Below, one piece after another: positions 20,600-31,490 of a stretch of DNA of 64,000 nt. Below the pieces are notes generated by a model. The model saw only the letters and a list, made by a program, of their open reading frames with translations, had not been told where the DNA came from and made no database searches. The stretch lies in contig CALSFV010000223.1 of NCBI GenBank assembly GCA_943737045.1, positions 1,136,001 through 1,200,000 on the forward strand, written 5' to 3'. A program made the position numbers and the translations under genes. This DNA is from Parapristionchus giblindavisi (taxonomy: Eukaryota; Nematoda; Chromadorea; Rhabditida; Diplogasteridae). Numbering within the stretch: position 1 is the first letter of the stretch; each line of letters begins with the position of its first letter.

Positions 20600-21990
20600 C
20601 ACCTGCAAATAACCATGCGAATTCTCGTTTCAGCATTTCAAAATAACCCAAGGAAAATGATAAATAACGATTTTCTCTTTAATTCGTAGAACGTTCACCA
20701 ATCACCATTATACATTTTCGGCTCCCTCGCAGGATTTTTTATATAGTGGGTTGATTTTGAACTGTGTTATTTATGGCTTAAATTGAAAATTTTTCGCATA
20801 AAAATGACATTATATAGTGGGTCGATCCTGAAAATGAGCCTAATATAGTCGATGCTCACATTGTGAGGGTATGAAAATGCATGATCACCATCGCCAAATC
20901 GTTGTTCCCCTCCTCAATGCATAACCCAGTGTATTCCCGTTTCAGCACTCTCTCATAAAAATAGACCAGACGACAAATATGAGAATAGGGTAAATAGATA
21001 AAATCAACGAATTTTTTTTAACTAATACACGTAACGTATTGTCACACTGATATGGGAACTCGATACTCAAGCATCCCGAAGGGAAAATCACAAAGGGCAT
21101 TATAAAAGATAGAAAAGATAAAGGAACAACCCGTTATTCAAGACACACGAAGTCCTGAAGCTGATCACTGCTAGGCCAGTGATAATTCAAGGCCAATTCA
21201 GTATGGTAGGCCTAATCTCTTCTTCAGACCTATTTTAATGCGGGACCTAGGCACTACCCATTCCCCTTTCGGGATCCTTGGTGAGGTGGAGGTGGTGTGA
21301 CGACCGGGAATCGAATCCAGGAGAGATGGATTGGTGGGGCTCAGAATAGGGTACCAGTCCAAAATATTAGTATAATTGCCTAATATAAACGTCCTTTCCT
21401 TTGTGTTGATTTCATTTTTCGCGTCCTTCTGGACTTGCCCGGTGTACTGGTACCCTATTCTGAAGTAGTGCCGCGCGCCATAGACCAACACCACTTCGCC
21501 TCGTTATAATAAGACAAAAACTTTTTTTTAAATAAAAAAATAACAAAAAAACAAACGAAGAAGATGTGTTCAACCCAAAATTCATTAATAACATCAAACC
21601 AATCGTTTCCTCCCTCATCAACATAACCCTTTGAATTCCCGTTTCAGCCATCACACATGACCCAGTTGCAGATGGCAGGCATAATTATCCATGCCGAGAT
21701 CCTCTCAAACATCAATAATAACATCCCCCAACCTTCCTATAGATACTCATCATCAATATAACCCTGTGAATTCCCGTTGCAACATTCTTAGATAGTCCAA
21801 ATGAAAATTACAAGAGCAATGGATATTCATCACTTTTATTAAAAAAATAATAAAACAAATCATTGCTTCCCTATCAATATATATGGATTCGTTTTTCAGT
21901 ATTCTAAGGTAGTCCAAACTAAAATGAACAAAGCAAGGGTAAAATAGGTAAAATATAGACGTAGCGGCCGAAACATCATAAGGCATATTA
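20600..21990 (+). repeat. R2 repeat array, segment 2
   Basis: Units with 'attcccgtttcagcactctc' and 'agatagtccaaatgaaaat', interrupted by a SINE-like copy at 21108-21330. No gene is seen. Confidence 0.7.
21108..21330 (-). mobile_element. SINE-like element with CTTTAC tail, copy 2
   Basis: As at 6611. This copy retains 'gaccgggaatcgaatccagg', whose reverse complement resembles a Pol III B box. Confidence 0.6.
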
Positions 21991-22363
21991 ATAGCTAACT
22001 TATTTATTTTAAAATTTACATCTAAAGTGCATGCATACTTATTCTTTTACATCTATTAATATTATTAATTTAATACCCACACATGAACTTCTTCGGTTTC
22101 TGGCCACCCCCCCCCCCCCTCAACTCCCGCCGTTTGCATTTTTTAGCGAGCAGGAAGTTGAATTTCCATTTCAACTGCTAAAAATCGTTGATGGAAAGTC
22201 GGAATTTGAATTCAGGCACCTCTTTGCGCGCGCGAATTCAAATATCGTGTCTCCATTTTCAACTTTCCGGTACTTTTTTTAACGGGTGGAAAGTATCTGA
22301 TTTCGGTTTTCCACTATTTTTTTAACGAGCCATAACAATAAAATAAAATAGAAGAAAAGCAAA
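21991..22363. other. No gene seen
   Basis: AT-rich DNA with a poly-C run at 22109. It contains no recognised exon or repeat apart from short inverted words ('ggaaagtcggaatttgaatt'). Confidence 0.5.
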
Positions 22364-22435
22364 TGCCCCATGCTGGAATCGAACCAGCGACCTTCTGTTT
22401 ACAAGACAGACGCTCTGCCACTAAGCCAATGAGGC
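22364..22435 (-). tRNA. tRNA-Thr (anticodon UGU)
   Basis: The minus strand gives a complete 72-nt cloverleaf. The acceptor stem GCCTCAT pairs with ATGGGGC (one G-U), followed by discriminator A. The D arm contains GGCTTAGTGGCAGAGC, a good A box. The anticodon stem TCTGT/ACAGA holds the loop CTTGTAA with anticodon TGT. The T arm GCTGG-TTCGATT-CCAGC is a good B box. A TTTT terminator follows within 10 nt. There is no intron. This is the only gene in the window that appears fully intact. Confidence 0.95.
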
Positions 22436-22578
22436 GGGTGTTCCCTTCAGTTTGTGTATTTTAGATCGAAGTGTGAATGTTTTCTCTATCCATAGAAATC
22501 ATCACAAGAGCAAATCATAAACGATATACGAAAAAATTTGTCATTCCACTTTCACGGGCCTCCATCAACCAAAGCTCT

Positions 22579-22579
22579 C

Positions 22580-22661
<82 letters not shown>
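22579..22661. repeat. (CT)n microsatellite
   Basis: A pure TCTC run of about 80 bp. Confidence 0.98.
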
Positions 22662-22662
<1 letters not shown>

Positions 22663-22741
22663 ATCTAATAAGAATAAGATTTCAGGCCATGATTACTTTG
22701 CTCAAAGAAAACATCGGCTAGATACGAGAGAAAGCCGAACA

Positions 22742-22828
22742 GGTTTTACTTTTTGCAGTTGATCTTTGATCTTTATAAATTGATTCTCTTTTATCTGACT
22801 TCTGATCTTTGATCTTTGATCTTTTCCA
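22742..22828 (-). promoter_or_regulatory. TTTGATC (GATCAAA) heptamer clusters
   Basis: Two clusters of inverted GATCAAA lie immediately upstream of the TTCCAG acceptor at 22829. The heptamer fits the TCF/LEF consensus. The same arrangement is at 51990-52062. Confidence 0.35.
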
Positions 22829-22829
22829 G

Positions 22830-23050
22830 ATCCGCATCACTCTCCACTCTCTCGAGACTGGTCGTTGTCGACTATCCTTTATATCTCCCTCTCCACCTTC
22901 ACCTACAACCTCCATCGTCCTTAGATATCGACCACTAAGAAATTCCATTTTGATCTTTGAACTTTGATCTCCATGTAACGCAGTCAATCTTACCTGTTCC
23001 CTACGCGAAGACGCCAGCGGCCCCAATGCACTTTCTACCGTATCCCTACC
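22830..23050 (+). CDS. Exon-like segment of the LamG module (IRI exon), unidentified
   Basis: After TTTTCCAG the frame IRITLHSLETGRCRLSF continues without stops for about 45 codons, and the copy at 52066 keeps this frame with substitutions (IRIVLHSPETGRCRRSF). A cysteine-bearing piece, CNAVNLTCSLREDASGPNA, follows near 22976, before a run of 'taccgta' words. The pair is part of the recurring LamG module. Splice ends are uncertain and no family is recognised. Confidence 0.3.
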
Positions 23051-23255
23051 GTATACCGACCTACCGTATTCCTACCGTATACCGCACACGACGGATGGAG
23101 ACAGTATTTAGCTACCATAGATTGATTACTGTAGTTATATCAACAGAGCTAAAGGTGTTAAGATGTTCATGCGCTGGATACAGTAACTATCCTACATGTG
23201 GTGGTTACGGTAGATAGTTATCGTGAACTGATTTTATATTCATTTTATCTTCCAG

Positions 23256-23359
23256 ATGGATGATGTTCCACTATCGCTGTGGACATTCTAGTACACGACG
23301 GGCGATTGTGGCGGCGAGACAGCTCCATCGAAGCCCATGATTAGAGGACACATGTTCAG
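23256..23359 (+). pseudogene. Copy of exon 7606-7698 with insertion
   Basis: Same acceptor, donor and flanks as 7606-7698, but about 10 extra bases ('acattctagt') shift the frame. It is followed by one 18-bp minisatellite unit and a LamG A fragment at 23393-23430. Confidence 0.5.
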
Positions 23360-23640
23360 GTATACGTTAGTTCACTGGGATACGGTAGTCCTTCACATCA
23401 AAGACGGACACGTTGTCTTCACTTTCAGATTTTGTTTATTGTTGTGGAATATGGCAAGCTTTAATTGCCATATTTTGTTCGCTCGTTATTTTCACCCTTT
23501 TTGAATCTTATTTGGTCACAAATATAAAACAATTACATCACGCAGTGTCAACATCAGAAAAATTCAGTTGTTGAAAAATTGATGAGATTCATGACATATG
23601 CAATCACAATCTTCAGGACAGATCAAAGGCTACACGTATT

Positions 23641-23663
23641 CAAAGATCAAAGATCAAAGATCA
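23641..23663 (+). promoter_or_regulatory. GATCAAA heptamers upstream of LamG C
   Basis: Three heptamers stand immediately before the exon C acceptor; more lie at 23782-23840 after its donor. Matching clusters surround every exon C copy. Confidence 0.4.
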
Positions 23664-23673
23664 TTCGATTCAG

Positions 23674-23755
23674 ATCAATTTCGGAACTTCTGCGACAATT
23701 CACTCAATGCAGACGTGCCAAGGCTGTCAGAGTACCGGGAAGTGTTTATCTACAG
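23674..23755 (+). CDS. Laminin-G exon C, 82 bp
   Basis: From GATTCAG to ACAG|GTGTGA, phase 0-1. It reads INFGTSATIHSMQTCQGCQS and TGKCLST. Following LamG A (...KDGHVVFT, phase 0), it supplies the 'LGSG-s---i-S' strand of a laminin-G domain and then a cysteine-rich stretch. The 88-bp copies at 50258, 57748, 60586 and 63560 read LGSG, with two more codons than this one. Confidence 0.5.
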
Positions 23756-23841
23756 GTGTGATAATTATTGTCAGAGTTCAAGATCAAAGATCAAAGATCA
23801 AAGATTACTTATCATTATTAAAGATCAAAGATCAAAGATCT

Positions 23842-24203
23842 GCACTCACTACTGAACTCATTCTCAATATCCTAAATCAATCATTAACAAGGGAACCGCA
23901 CTTTTGCACTTTTTGCACTTTTTGTATTAGCGATAGAACTCCGTTCATGGCCGCCATTTTCAGGTTTCAACAATTTCCAAAATATCAGTAGATTGGGCAA
24001 ATTGCAATATGTACTGCGGTTTCAGGAGTATGTAGTTAGCAACACATAAAGTTGGATAATCACGTTAGATCATTGATCTACATATGAAAGTCTACATATG
24101 GTCTTTATGGCAAATCGTGGAGGTAAGCGTGGAGGCAAGCGGAGGATGGGACTATATCTGCATTCCTCCCATCCTCCGACCCACTCAAATGTCTCACCCA
24201 AAT
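23842..24203. other. R1 fragment, no gene
   Basis: The R1 core ('gcactttttgtattagcgat') is followed by 'atcattgatctacatatgaa'. It matches 43480-43720 closely. Confidence 0.6.
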
Positions 24204-24532
24204 TTTGTTAGTTCAAAATGGGAGAGAGATGGGAATAGCGGGGCAACAGAAATGCTGAGGCGACTTTTCCAACTCTGTGGTGTGCGGTTTGGTGTGTTTT
24301 CATAATAATGAGACGATAGTTCATTAATAAGAGCGGCGCACCTCAGGTTTGATCGCGCGGCGGAGAGTGTTTCGAAGATTGGATGCCTCCTCGCACGCAC
24401 ACCCTCTCTAATGCAGCTCACCAATCCCGCCTGGTATCCGCCTTGCCCTCTTTATATATCATCCAACTCACGAAAAGGGGATTCGCACTTCCTCCCTCGT
24501 TGCCACGCTATTACAGAGGCCGAACTAACGTG
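24204..24532. mobile_element. Second copy of the CACGTTAG-ended element
   Basis: It aligns along its length to 10174-10520. The right end GAACTAACGTG is intact and the left end is decayed to TTTGTTAG. Confidence 0.7.
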
Positions 24533-24780
24533 CACCACCCCACAATGTTCTAGTGTAAGGGAAAAATTTTCGCAAACGAAAATGGCGACGTTTCCCAATT
24601 TTTTTAAAGAAAGTAGTGTCTCACGCGGATTTTTCAGGGTATTTTTCTGAAAAAGCCGGATGCGGATCCGGACGACATGATGACGTTGTCGAATTTTTGT
24701 ATTATTATTTTCGTTTAAAATGTTATTTTTGTTATTGTTTGTTTTATTTTTTCGTTTAAATCAATGTTTTCTCGTTGCAG

Positions 24781-24833
24781 GATCTTGTATCGAAGAATGG
24801 AGGCAAACTGCGCTTAGGAGAAGAAGCTGCTGG
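24781..24833 (+). CDS. Short exon, unidentified
   Basis: Bounded by GTTGCAG and GG|GTGAGTA, both strong sites. It is open as DLVSKNGGKLRLGEEAAG or as SCIEEWRQTALRRRSCW. The second frame would join the 25899 exon in phase. No family is recognised. Confidence 0.35.
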
Positions 24834-25176
24834 GTGAGTAAATTAGTTCTAATTTACTTTTTTGCTCTCTCTCGTTTTTTCGCGTTGTAATTAATGTTTA
24901 TCGTTTTTAGGATCCTCTTGGTACGTCTTGTATGTGCCACTGCGTGATTGCCCATGGGACTGGTTGCCCCGTTACTAAATGTTCTGTAAATTGGTTTTTG
25001 TGTGCGATAAAATGTGTTCGTTACGATTCTATGTTGTTTGTCTTCCTTGTACGTGGTCGAGAGATCCACTTTTATATCTCTTAATAAATCATTGCAGCAA
25101 CCTATCCCTTCAATAGCAGAGAATGGAATTTTTTCCAAGCAAGTATGCTTTCTGTCTCTTGACTGTCTTCTATTCT

Positions 25177-25841
25177 TACAATGAGCCTCTTTTACCTTAA
25201 CGTGGCGATGAGAGATGAGTTATAAGAGTACTTAAAGCTTGTCAATTTTAGAGCATTTCCCACCCCACAGTGATACGCAAATGATGCGCGCACTGGTGGG
25301 CGAGTTCTCCGTGTTATTTCTGCAAGCTAGTGGTGGTACAGTTAGCTATTGGTCCTCATTCTCCGTTTCCGAGTGAAATACCAATAGTCAGTAGCACGCG
25401 TCGACGAAAATGCACTTGAACCGGCAGTAGTAAACATTCATTCTTTTGCAGTAGTTTCACAGTGTTGTTTACCATCTTTCGTCTGTCTAACCAAACCAAC
25501 TTCGTCAGAGATATCGTCGTAATAATTCCTCTTTACATCTGTGTCTATACTAGCCTTGAGAGATAACTCGCCCACCAGCGCACGCATCATTGCGGGACGG
25601 AAATTGCTCTAAATTTGACAAGCTTTAAGACAGCGCAAGCACAGCACAGCAAGCACAGACCTCTTTTGCATTTTAAGCACATATTCTTAATCTACAGAAA
25701 AAGGGCTTTCAAATGAGCTATAACTCCAGGGATGGGCGGAAATGGTTGACCGGTAAATAATCGGTAACGGAAATTTTTTCAGCCCAACCCTGTATAACTC
25801 ATTTCTCGTCGCCACCTTAAGGTAAAAGAGACTCCTTGTTG
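25177..25841. mobile_element. Inverted-repeat element
   Basis: Left 'cctcttttaccttaacgtgg' pairs with right 'ccaccttaaggtaaaagaga'. Inner arms 'gcttgtcaattttagagcat' and 'gctctaaatttgacaagctt' extend the fold, as do 'ggtgggcgagtt' and 'aactcgcccacc'. It has no coding capacity. It lies in the interval between the exons at 24781 and 25899. Confidence 0.75.
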
Positions 25842-25898
25842 GTTCAAAAATATTGCGTAATTTTTAACGATAAACTGTATTAGGTTCTTTTATTGCAG

Positions 25899-25977
25899 CT
25901 GCTAGATTTCGATTCCGGCAAGAAGCTTCATCTTCGAAGAGATCCCAATGTTTTGATCGCCCCTTCCGAGCCTAAAG
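25899..25977 (+). CDS. Short exon, unidentified
   Basis: From TTGCAG to AAAG|GTACTA, open as LLDFDSGKKLHLRRDPNVLI then APSEPK, phase 0-1. Basic and coding-like; no family is recognised. Its phase does not fit the L35 exon that follows. Confidence 0.4.
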
Positions 25978-26133
25978 GTACTATTACATATATTTTTGTG
26001 AATGACGGTTTTTTTCCCGGGATTTTTCTTGTCGTTTCCTAGTTCTACTTGAACGTTGATGGTTGGAAAGAACACGCATAGAAAAGTATTAGTCTATATT
26101 CAATCTACTAGATCCTCATCAGTTCATTTCCAG

Positions 26134-26259
26134 GTATCTAAGGTTACCGGTGGAGCTGCTTCAAAGCTCCCCAAGATCAGATTTGTCCGCAAGAACGTCG
26201 CCCTTGTTCTGACGGTTATCGACCAGACCCAAAAGCAGGAGCTTAGAAAGTTCTACAAG
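26134..26259 (+). CDS. RPL35: Ribosomal protein L35 (uL29) exon
   Basis: A 126-bp exon between TTTCCAG and AAG|GTAAGG, phase 0-0, 42 codons. It reads [20 protein letters not shown] then [20 protein letters not shown] and YK. This is the central, highly conserved part of eukaryotic large-subunit protein L35 ([21 protein letters not shown]), which sits near the peptide exit tunnel. The N-terminal helix exon and the C-terminal K-KPLDLR part were not found nearby, although the whole protein is only about 120 residues. Either introns are very long or this is a stranded exon. There are no stops; the replacement of the usual R by L in NVALVL is unusual. Confidence 0.75.
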
Positions 26260-26549
26260 GTAAGGATTTCGTCTTTTTCACTAGTATAATTGTTTGGGGT
26301 AGGACAGCTCAGCCATGCACGGCTAGTTTAGCATAAACCCATATATCTCTATGCAGTAAATCAAGATAATCCTGGAAGAATTTTTTGGCATTTTTCTCGC
26401 TACTCGATTAAGCAACCTCTGCTCCCGTAGCTAGAGAGTATAAGAGGTGGCGGTAATAGTAGATATAGTATAGAAATATAATAGAATATAGAAGTTCTTT
26501 AATAATTTCAATGAAAATCAATATTGTTAATATAATATTAAATCTACAG

Positions 26550-26625
26550 GTGATGGACTCGATCCGCGAGAAGAATCGGGACAAGAATCGGCCTAATCAC
26601 CGAGGGCGAAGATACAACTGGAATG
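26550..26625 (+). CDS. Short basic exon, unidentified
   Basis: From CTACAG to AATG|GTAGGC, phase 0-1. Reads VMDSIREKNRDKNRPNHRGR then RYNWNG. It could follow the L35 exon in phase but does not resemble the L35 C-terminus. Confidence 0.4.
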
Positions 26626-26810
26626 GTAGGCTAATGGGTTATTACTATATTCTCAAGGGTTGATATTGCAGACCCGCTAGTCTTTTTGCTCGTGTCGAGC
26701 CCTCTCACAAAATTGTTGAATACCCACGGATATGTGATTTATTTTTTTCAAATTAAAGAATAGGCCTAAAACAATCAATAATTGAATATAAAATCAATTC
26801 GATATTCTAG

Positions 26811-26924
26811 ATCGCTAACTGTGATTCGCGCCCGCTCTCAAGACGGCCGAGATGGGAATCGTTATGGGTTCATCGCCGTTGCCAATTCCGCTTCCGAAAT
26901 GATGCACGACCACGACAACTTCAG
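26811..26924 (+). CDS. Exon-like segment, unidentified
   Basis: From ATTCTAG to TTCAG|GTACGA. The best frame reads SLTVIRARSQDGRDGNRYGF then IAVANSASEMMHDHDNF. It needs a phase-2 upstream exon, unlike the 26550 exon. 'RYGFIAVAN' is faintly like a cold-shock strand but too short to call. Confidence 0.35.
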
Positions 26925-27648
26925 GTACGATAGTTCCGAATGAGATACTACTGTAGATACTGTAGGAAGCAGGGTTATTACTGTAGATACTGTAGGATGT
27001 ACTGTATTTTGTAGATACTATAGGTTGCGGTATTGTTACTAATCGGTTTCATTTAGTTCTACCGTATCCGACGTCTAGGAGGGCCGCATCATCTACAAGC
27101 TTCATAACAGCGTGACTTGAGCGCGTGACAGACAGTCACAATGGAAGAAGATTCATTTTCCATGATTATATTGTATTAAATAACAGTGTTATTTATTTGT
27201 CTTTCTTTTGTTCACACTCTATGCTATGGTTTTTTATTTGTCTCCATTGATTCTTCTAATCTATTGAATTTTTCACGCTATCCTCTATAAAGATTGTTAT
27301 ACGTGTTATTTCGGCAGAGTCTCGCGCAAGTGTTATTTAAAGCACTTGACGCAACTCTGGCACGCTTTGTTTTATTCCCAATGTATTTGATAAAATTGAT
27401 TTGAATATGTAGAAACTTATGCAAATGAACTTGGTGGTGTGAACAGGGTACTGTAACAAGGGGGTGGGGCTAGCTCGTTTGGCTAGCCCTCAGAACACTG
27501 TGACCCGCTCTCCTTATTATGTTAGTGTTGTTCAAATGTTGTATGATCAATAAATAAATACATAAACTATGAAACCGCCAGCGACGCCGCTTCCAGTGAT
27601 GCCTGAGACAGGATACTGTTAAGCGACAGCGACCAAATCCATATCTAC
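26925..27648. other. No gene seen
   Basis: Contains short 'ctgtagatactgtagg' repeats (26950-27040) and a hairpin ('gtgttatttcggcagagtct' with 'gcaagtgttatttaaagcac'). A partial NCSASGA-exon start lies at 27570-27605. Confidence 0.45.
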
Positions 27649-27803
27649 TCACTTCTCCGCCGCCTTCTTATTGCTGCTTCCAGCATCTCCCGCATCACCA
27701 GCGCCTTTGCTTTTGTCTCCGGCTCCACCTGTCTGACTGCCAGATGCCGCGCCAGACGCTGAACAGTTCGCGTTGACGCCCGTGCCACCGCTTCCAGTGA
27801 TGC
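27649..27803 (-). CDS. NCSASGA C-terminal exon, copy 2 (longest)
   Basis: The minus-strand exon is 155 bp, two bases plus 51 codons including the stop. It reads ITGSGGTGVNANCSASGAAS then GSQTGGAGDKSKGAGDAGDA and ends GSSNKKAAEK. The acceptor is GTATGAG rather than the CTCAG seen in other copies. Upstream on the minus strand is 'gctgaaacgagaattcgcat', linking it to the R2 repeat. The protein end is Gly/Ala/Ser-rich and probably disordered. Confidence 0.5.
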
Positions 27804-29232
27804 CTCATACAGGATACTGTTAAGCGACGGCGATCGTCGTTATGGGTGAGGCCAAGGCCATACACAATACTCACAATCAGACTCGCACCAGCAAATAACC
27901 ATGCGAATTCTCGTTTCAGCCGCCGTACCAAATAGGTCGACCCTAAAATCTGTCTCCCCTCTCTGAGTCAATCGATAAGTGAGATAGGAAGGCCTTTATT
28001 TGTAGTCGACATGATAGCGGAAATAGATCAAACAGGGAAGTGGCACAAAACTGATCGATGAGCGATTGAACAGGAATTATGGGATAATGAAAATTAAAAC
28101 AAGTGATGAACAAAATGCAGAAAATGGAGGAAATGAAGATTAATTAGATGAGAGAACTAAATAGTGAATTTTTGAAAAGAAAAAAAAATCGAATATGAGT
28201 AATGTTATGAAAATGTTCCAAATGATATGAAGCTCAATAAAGATAGCGAAAAAAAGGGTGATATGAAAAGGAAGGGGAAGGGGGATTCAACAATACCTAT
28301 GAGAGTTTCGTTAATACAAAACAATGATAATAGTCGATGAACACAATATCTATAATGAATACTTCAAAAATCATTCTCCATCCATCCATCCATGAAAAAG
28401 ATCCATCTAATCATTTTTGCTGGTTCATCTTCCATTCTTCTACCGTTGTCCTTGAACCAACGTACAAACGAATCTAGAAATTTAAATAATTATAAATAAA
28501 TAAGTAAAATGAAAAATATTGATGATTAATAATTACCGTACCTTTAATTCTTCATTCATCAATGTTCAATTGTCGAGAAGCATCGAAGGTAGTGCACGTA
28601 AAAGATCCTTAAATTACATTAAATTAAATTAAATAATCGGTGAAATGAACGATGAACGATCGTGAAAAGGTAAAGAACAATGGACTATAGTATCGATTCA
28701 TACAAAATGTAATATGAAACAATTAAACAAAACAATTACACATAACAATAATCTAAACAATAGCATAAAAGGAGCGGAGACTTGCGGGATGACAATGTGG
28801 AGTTACAGTATATTACATTGTGTCACGCTCAGTCAACCGGGTCAACTCTAAATATCTCGACCATAAAATCACTCGTGCGGTGTTTTGAAAAATTATGGGT
28901 GAGATAGAGAGAAATAGTGTGCTAAAGAAGAGACGCAGACAGACAGATTTTTGAGGCGCTCGGAATAGCCTCAATTTCTCGTCCACCCTATTCCCTCTTG
29001 TGATCTCTCACTTTCTTTCCCTCTCTACCTCACCCCCATTTCTGTCTCTCGACTTGATAGGAATTACAGTCGAGATGAGCCCCAAAAGAGAGCCGATTCC
29101 CATTGAAAAAAGAGAGAAATTATGGTCGACCTCTTGATCTACCACTCCTATTTGGTACGGCGGCAGCATTCCAAAATAACCCAAGTAAAATGATAAATAA
29201 CGATGATCCACTAGAGTCCATTCGTAGACCAT
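27804..29232. other. AT-rich stretch, no gene seen
   Basis: R2-like words at 27895-27925 and 29160-29200, with simple AT-rich sequence between (AAATTAAATTAAATAA, 28615-28635). No exon is recognised on either strand. Confidence 0.5.
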
Positions 29233-29391
29233 ACGTCGAAAAGAACATCGCAAACAACCAAGCCTGAACACATTTTTGGTTTTGTTTATACCTGACCGAA
29301 TTTTGTAATTTTTTTTAGAAAACACGAGCACATTTTGTGAAAACCAGACCGCATTTTGCATATTTGTCACATTCGACCTATGCCAACCGTT
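29233..29391. mobile_element. MITE with CATAGGTCGAA ends
   Basis: Left CATACGTCGAA, right TTCGACCTATG, with the interior words 'gaccgaattttg' and 'gaccgcattttg' typical of this family. Confidence 0.6.
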
Positions 29392-29439
29392 TATTGATAA
29401 CAAGTCACCAACCATGGCTCCCCCTCATACAATATATAA

Positions 29440-29969
29440 ACCAGTGAATTCCCGTTTCAGCACTCTCGCATAACCATAGACCAAACGACAAATACGATAG
29501 ATGTTTGTTGGCCACCGACGCAAAAAACACACAAATAAACGCATTATCAATATATAGCCCAGTCAATTCCCGTTTGTCCTAGTTACAGAGAGCAACGGAC
29601 AATAAAGAGCGAAGAGATGTATCCAGCCCAAAACGTCCACCTAGAATTGCCTCACTCATCAATATATAAAATCCTGTGAATTCCTGTTTCTGTACACTTA
29701 GATCGTCCAAAATGAAAATGACAAGAGCAATGAATAGTATACGATAATTTTCAAAAAAATTTGTAGAAATAACCAAACCCACCATTGCCACCCTCATCAC
29801 TATATAGCCCCTCTAATTCCATTTTCACAACCCAAATAACCTCAAAAGGACAACAAAGACGATGACATCGTCATAGTGTTAATTAATAAATAAAAGTACA
29901 ATCACCATTGCACCCCCCCCCCATCATCACCCTGTGGTTTCCCGTTTCACCATTCTCAGAAAGTCCAAA
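29440..29969 (+). repeat. R2 repeat array, segment 3
   Basis: Four or five units around 'gaattcccgtttcagcactc', 'caattcccgtttgtcctagt' and 'gaattcctgtttctgtacac'. The last unit is cut by the LINE at about 29970. Confidence 0.75.
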
Positions 29970-31213
29970 TCAAAATACCCTAACCTCGATCTTCATATCA
30001 ATGGTATCAAACTTCCTGTAGTTAAAGAGTTCACTGATCTCGGTATATCATACGATAATCGACTATCTTTCTCATCTCATACTCTGGTATTTTTTTCCAG
30101 CCTGGAACCCGGTATATTTCCAGCCTGGCCAACCGCATGGATCCAGTCTGGAAATTTACCGGGTTCCAGGCTGGAAACGTTACCGGGTTCCAGACTGGAA
30201 AGGCGTTAGCGGGATCCAGACTGGAAATGATACCGGGTTCCAGGCTGGAAATGCTACCGTGTTCCTGGTAGCCTAGAAGTAATTCGCACCATTCACTTCT
30301 CAAGGTTTTATCTGTTTCTTAGAGTAATGAGATAACAACAAACAAAACAAGCAATATCTACAAGATATAACGAGGTACAATGGGACAATATCAATTCACT
30401 ATTGTACAGTTTAACGAAAAATCAATATGAAGGCTGGAAAAAGCATTAGCGGGATCCAGGCTGGAAATCTACCGGGTTCCAGCTATCGATACCGGGAAAA
30501 TGGCGCTATACCGGGTTCCAGGCTGGAAAAAATACCAGAGTATCCAATCTATTGTAGCCAGACCAAATTCCAGATGTGCTTATATTTATCGCATTTTTCA
30601 CACCTCTAATCTCAAGCTTTATTCACGTCTTTTCATCACTTATGTAAGACCTATTCTTGAATACTCGTCTGAACTGTGGTCACCCCATGAAGATCATCTA
30701 ATAAAGCTCATTGAAAACGTACAAAGGACTTACACTCGTCGCGTTTTCTACAAATGCAAGCTACCGTATGCTTCATATCCTGATAGATTATCATTACTCA
30801 AACTAGAGCCTCTTGAATTGCGCCGCAAACTATCTGATCTTTGTTTTACCTATAAAGCTACACATGGACTTATTGATCTTGACAATCCTTCTTTCTTTAT
30901 TCCCTCTATAAATACTAGATCTTCCCGCAGACATGCATTCCAATATCGTTTACACAATGCTAAATCTACTCGCTTCTCGAACTTCATATCAAATCGTGTT
31001 GTTAGTAATTGGAATAAACTTAGTAATAATTCTATTATCTGCCCCTCAGTTAAATCTTTCCGGAAATGTATAAATTTGTCGTTACTCGAAATGTAATAAT
31101 TAATTGTTATTTCTTTGCTACCTAAGTTGTGGCATCGTATTTTATGTAATTCTTACGATATCAGTTATTCGCTATCATAATTTATCCTTGTAATGCATAA
31201 ATTATTATTATTA
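29970..31213 (+). mobile_element. CR1-like LINE, 5'-truncated, carrying a foldback insertion
   Basis: The 3' part of a non-LTR retrotransposon. Reverse transcriptase pieces flank the insertion at 30082-30540. Before it lies NLDLHINGIKLPVVKEFTDL and GISYDNRLSF. After it come LFITYVRPILEYSSELWSP, LIENVQRTYTRRVF and a long C-terminal region ending LSLLEM-stop at 31096. The 3' end closes with a short (TTA)n tail, as in its fragments at 3014, 18449 and 18953. The 5' half, including the catalytic YADD region and endonuclease, is absent, so it is dead. Confidence 0.85.
30082..30540. mobile_element. 459-bp foldback element in the LINE, TA target duplication
   Basis: The ends are CTCTGGTATTTTTTTCCAGC and the complementary GCTGGAAAAAATACCAGAG. 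Flanks read cTCA-TA at left and TA-TCC at right. Removing the element and one TA leaves the LINE reading frame continuous across SSH and IQSIVARPNSR, which fixes its borders. Inside are many copies of 'accgggttccaggctggaaa' in both orientations. Confidence 0.85.
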
Positions 31214-31490
31214 AAATGGAAGAGCGATTATTGACGACTAGGGAAAATGATTCATGATTTTTCGGGCACTACTCTAGAACACCGTACCAGTCCAATAGTA
31301 CAGTCCAATAGTATTCTTTCGTCAACTTTATCCGTCTAGAGTGAGTATTCACGGGAGCGGCATTTAAGACCGCTCTATCGGCGAATTGTTAGAGGAGAGG
31401 TCAATGCGAATGAGTAAAAAAAGCGAGTCGAGTGCGAGTCAGACCGATTTCTCAGCCCTCCTTTCACCAAATTTTCTTGACTCACTTCGA
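31214..31490. other. No gene seen
   Basis: Unique-looking DNA ending in 'gactcacttcgactccccct', which leads into satellite array 2. Confidence 0.5.
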
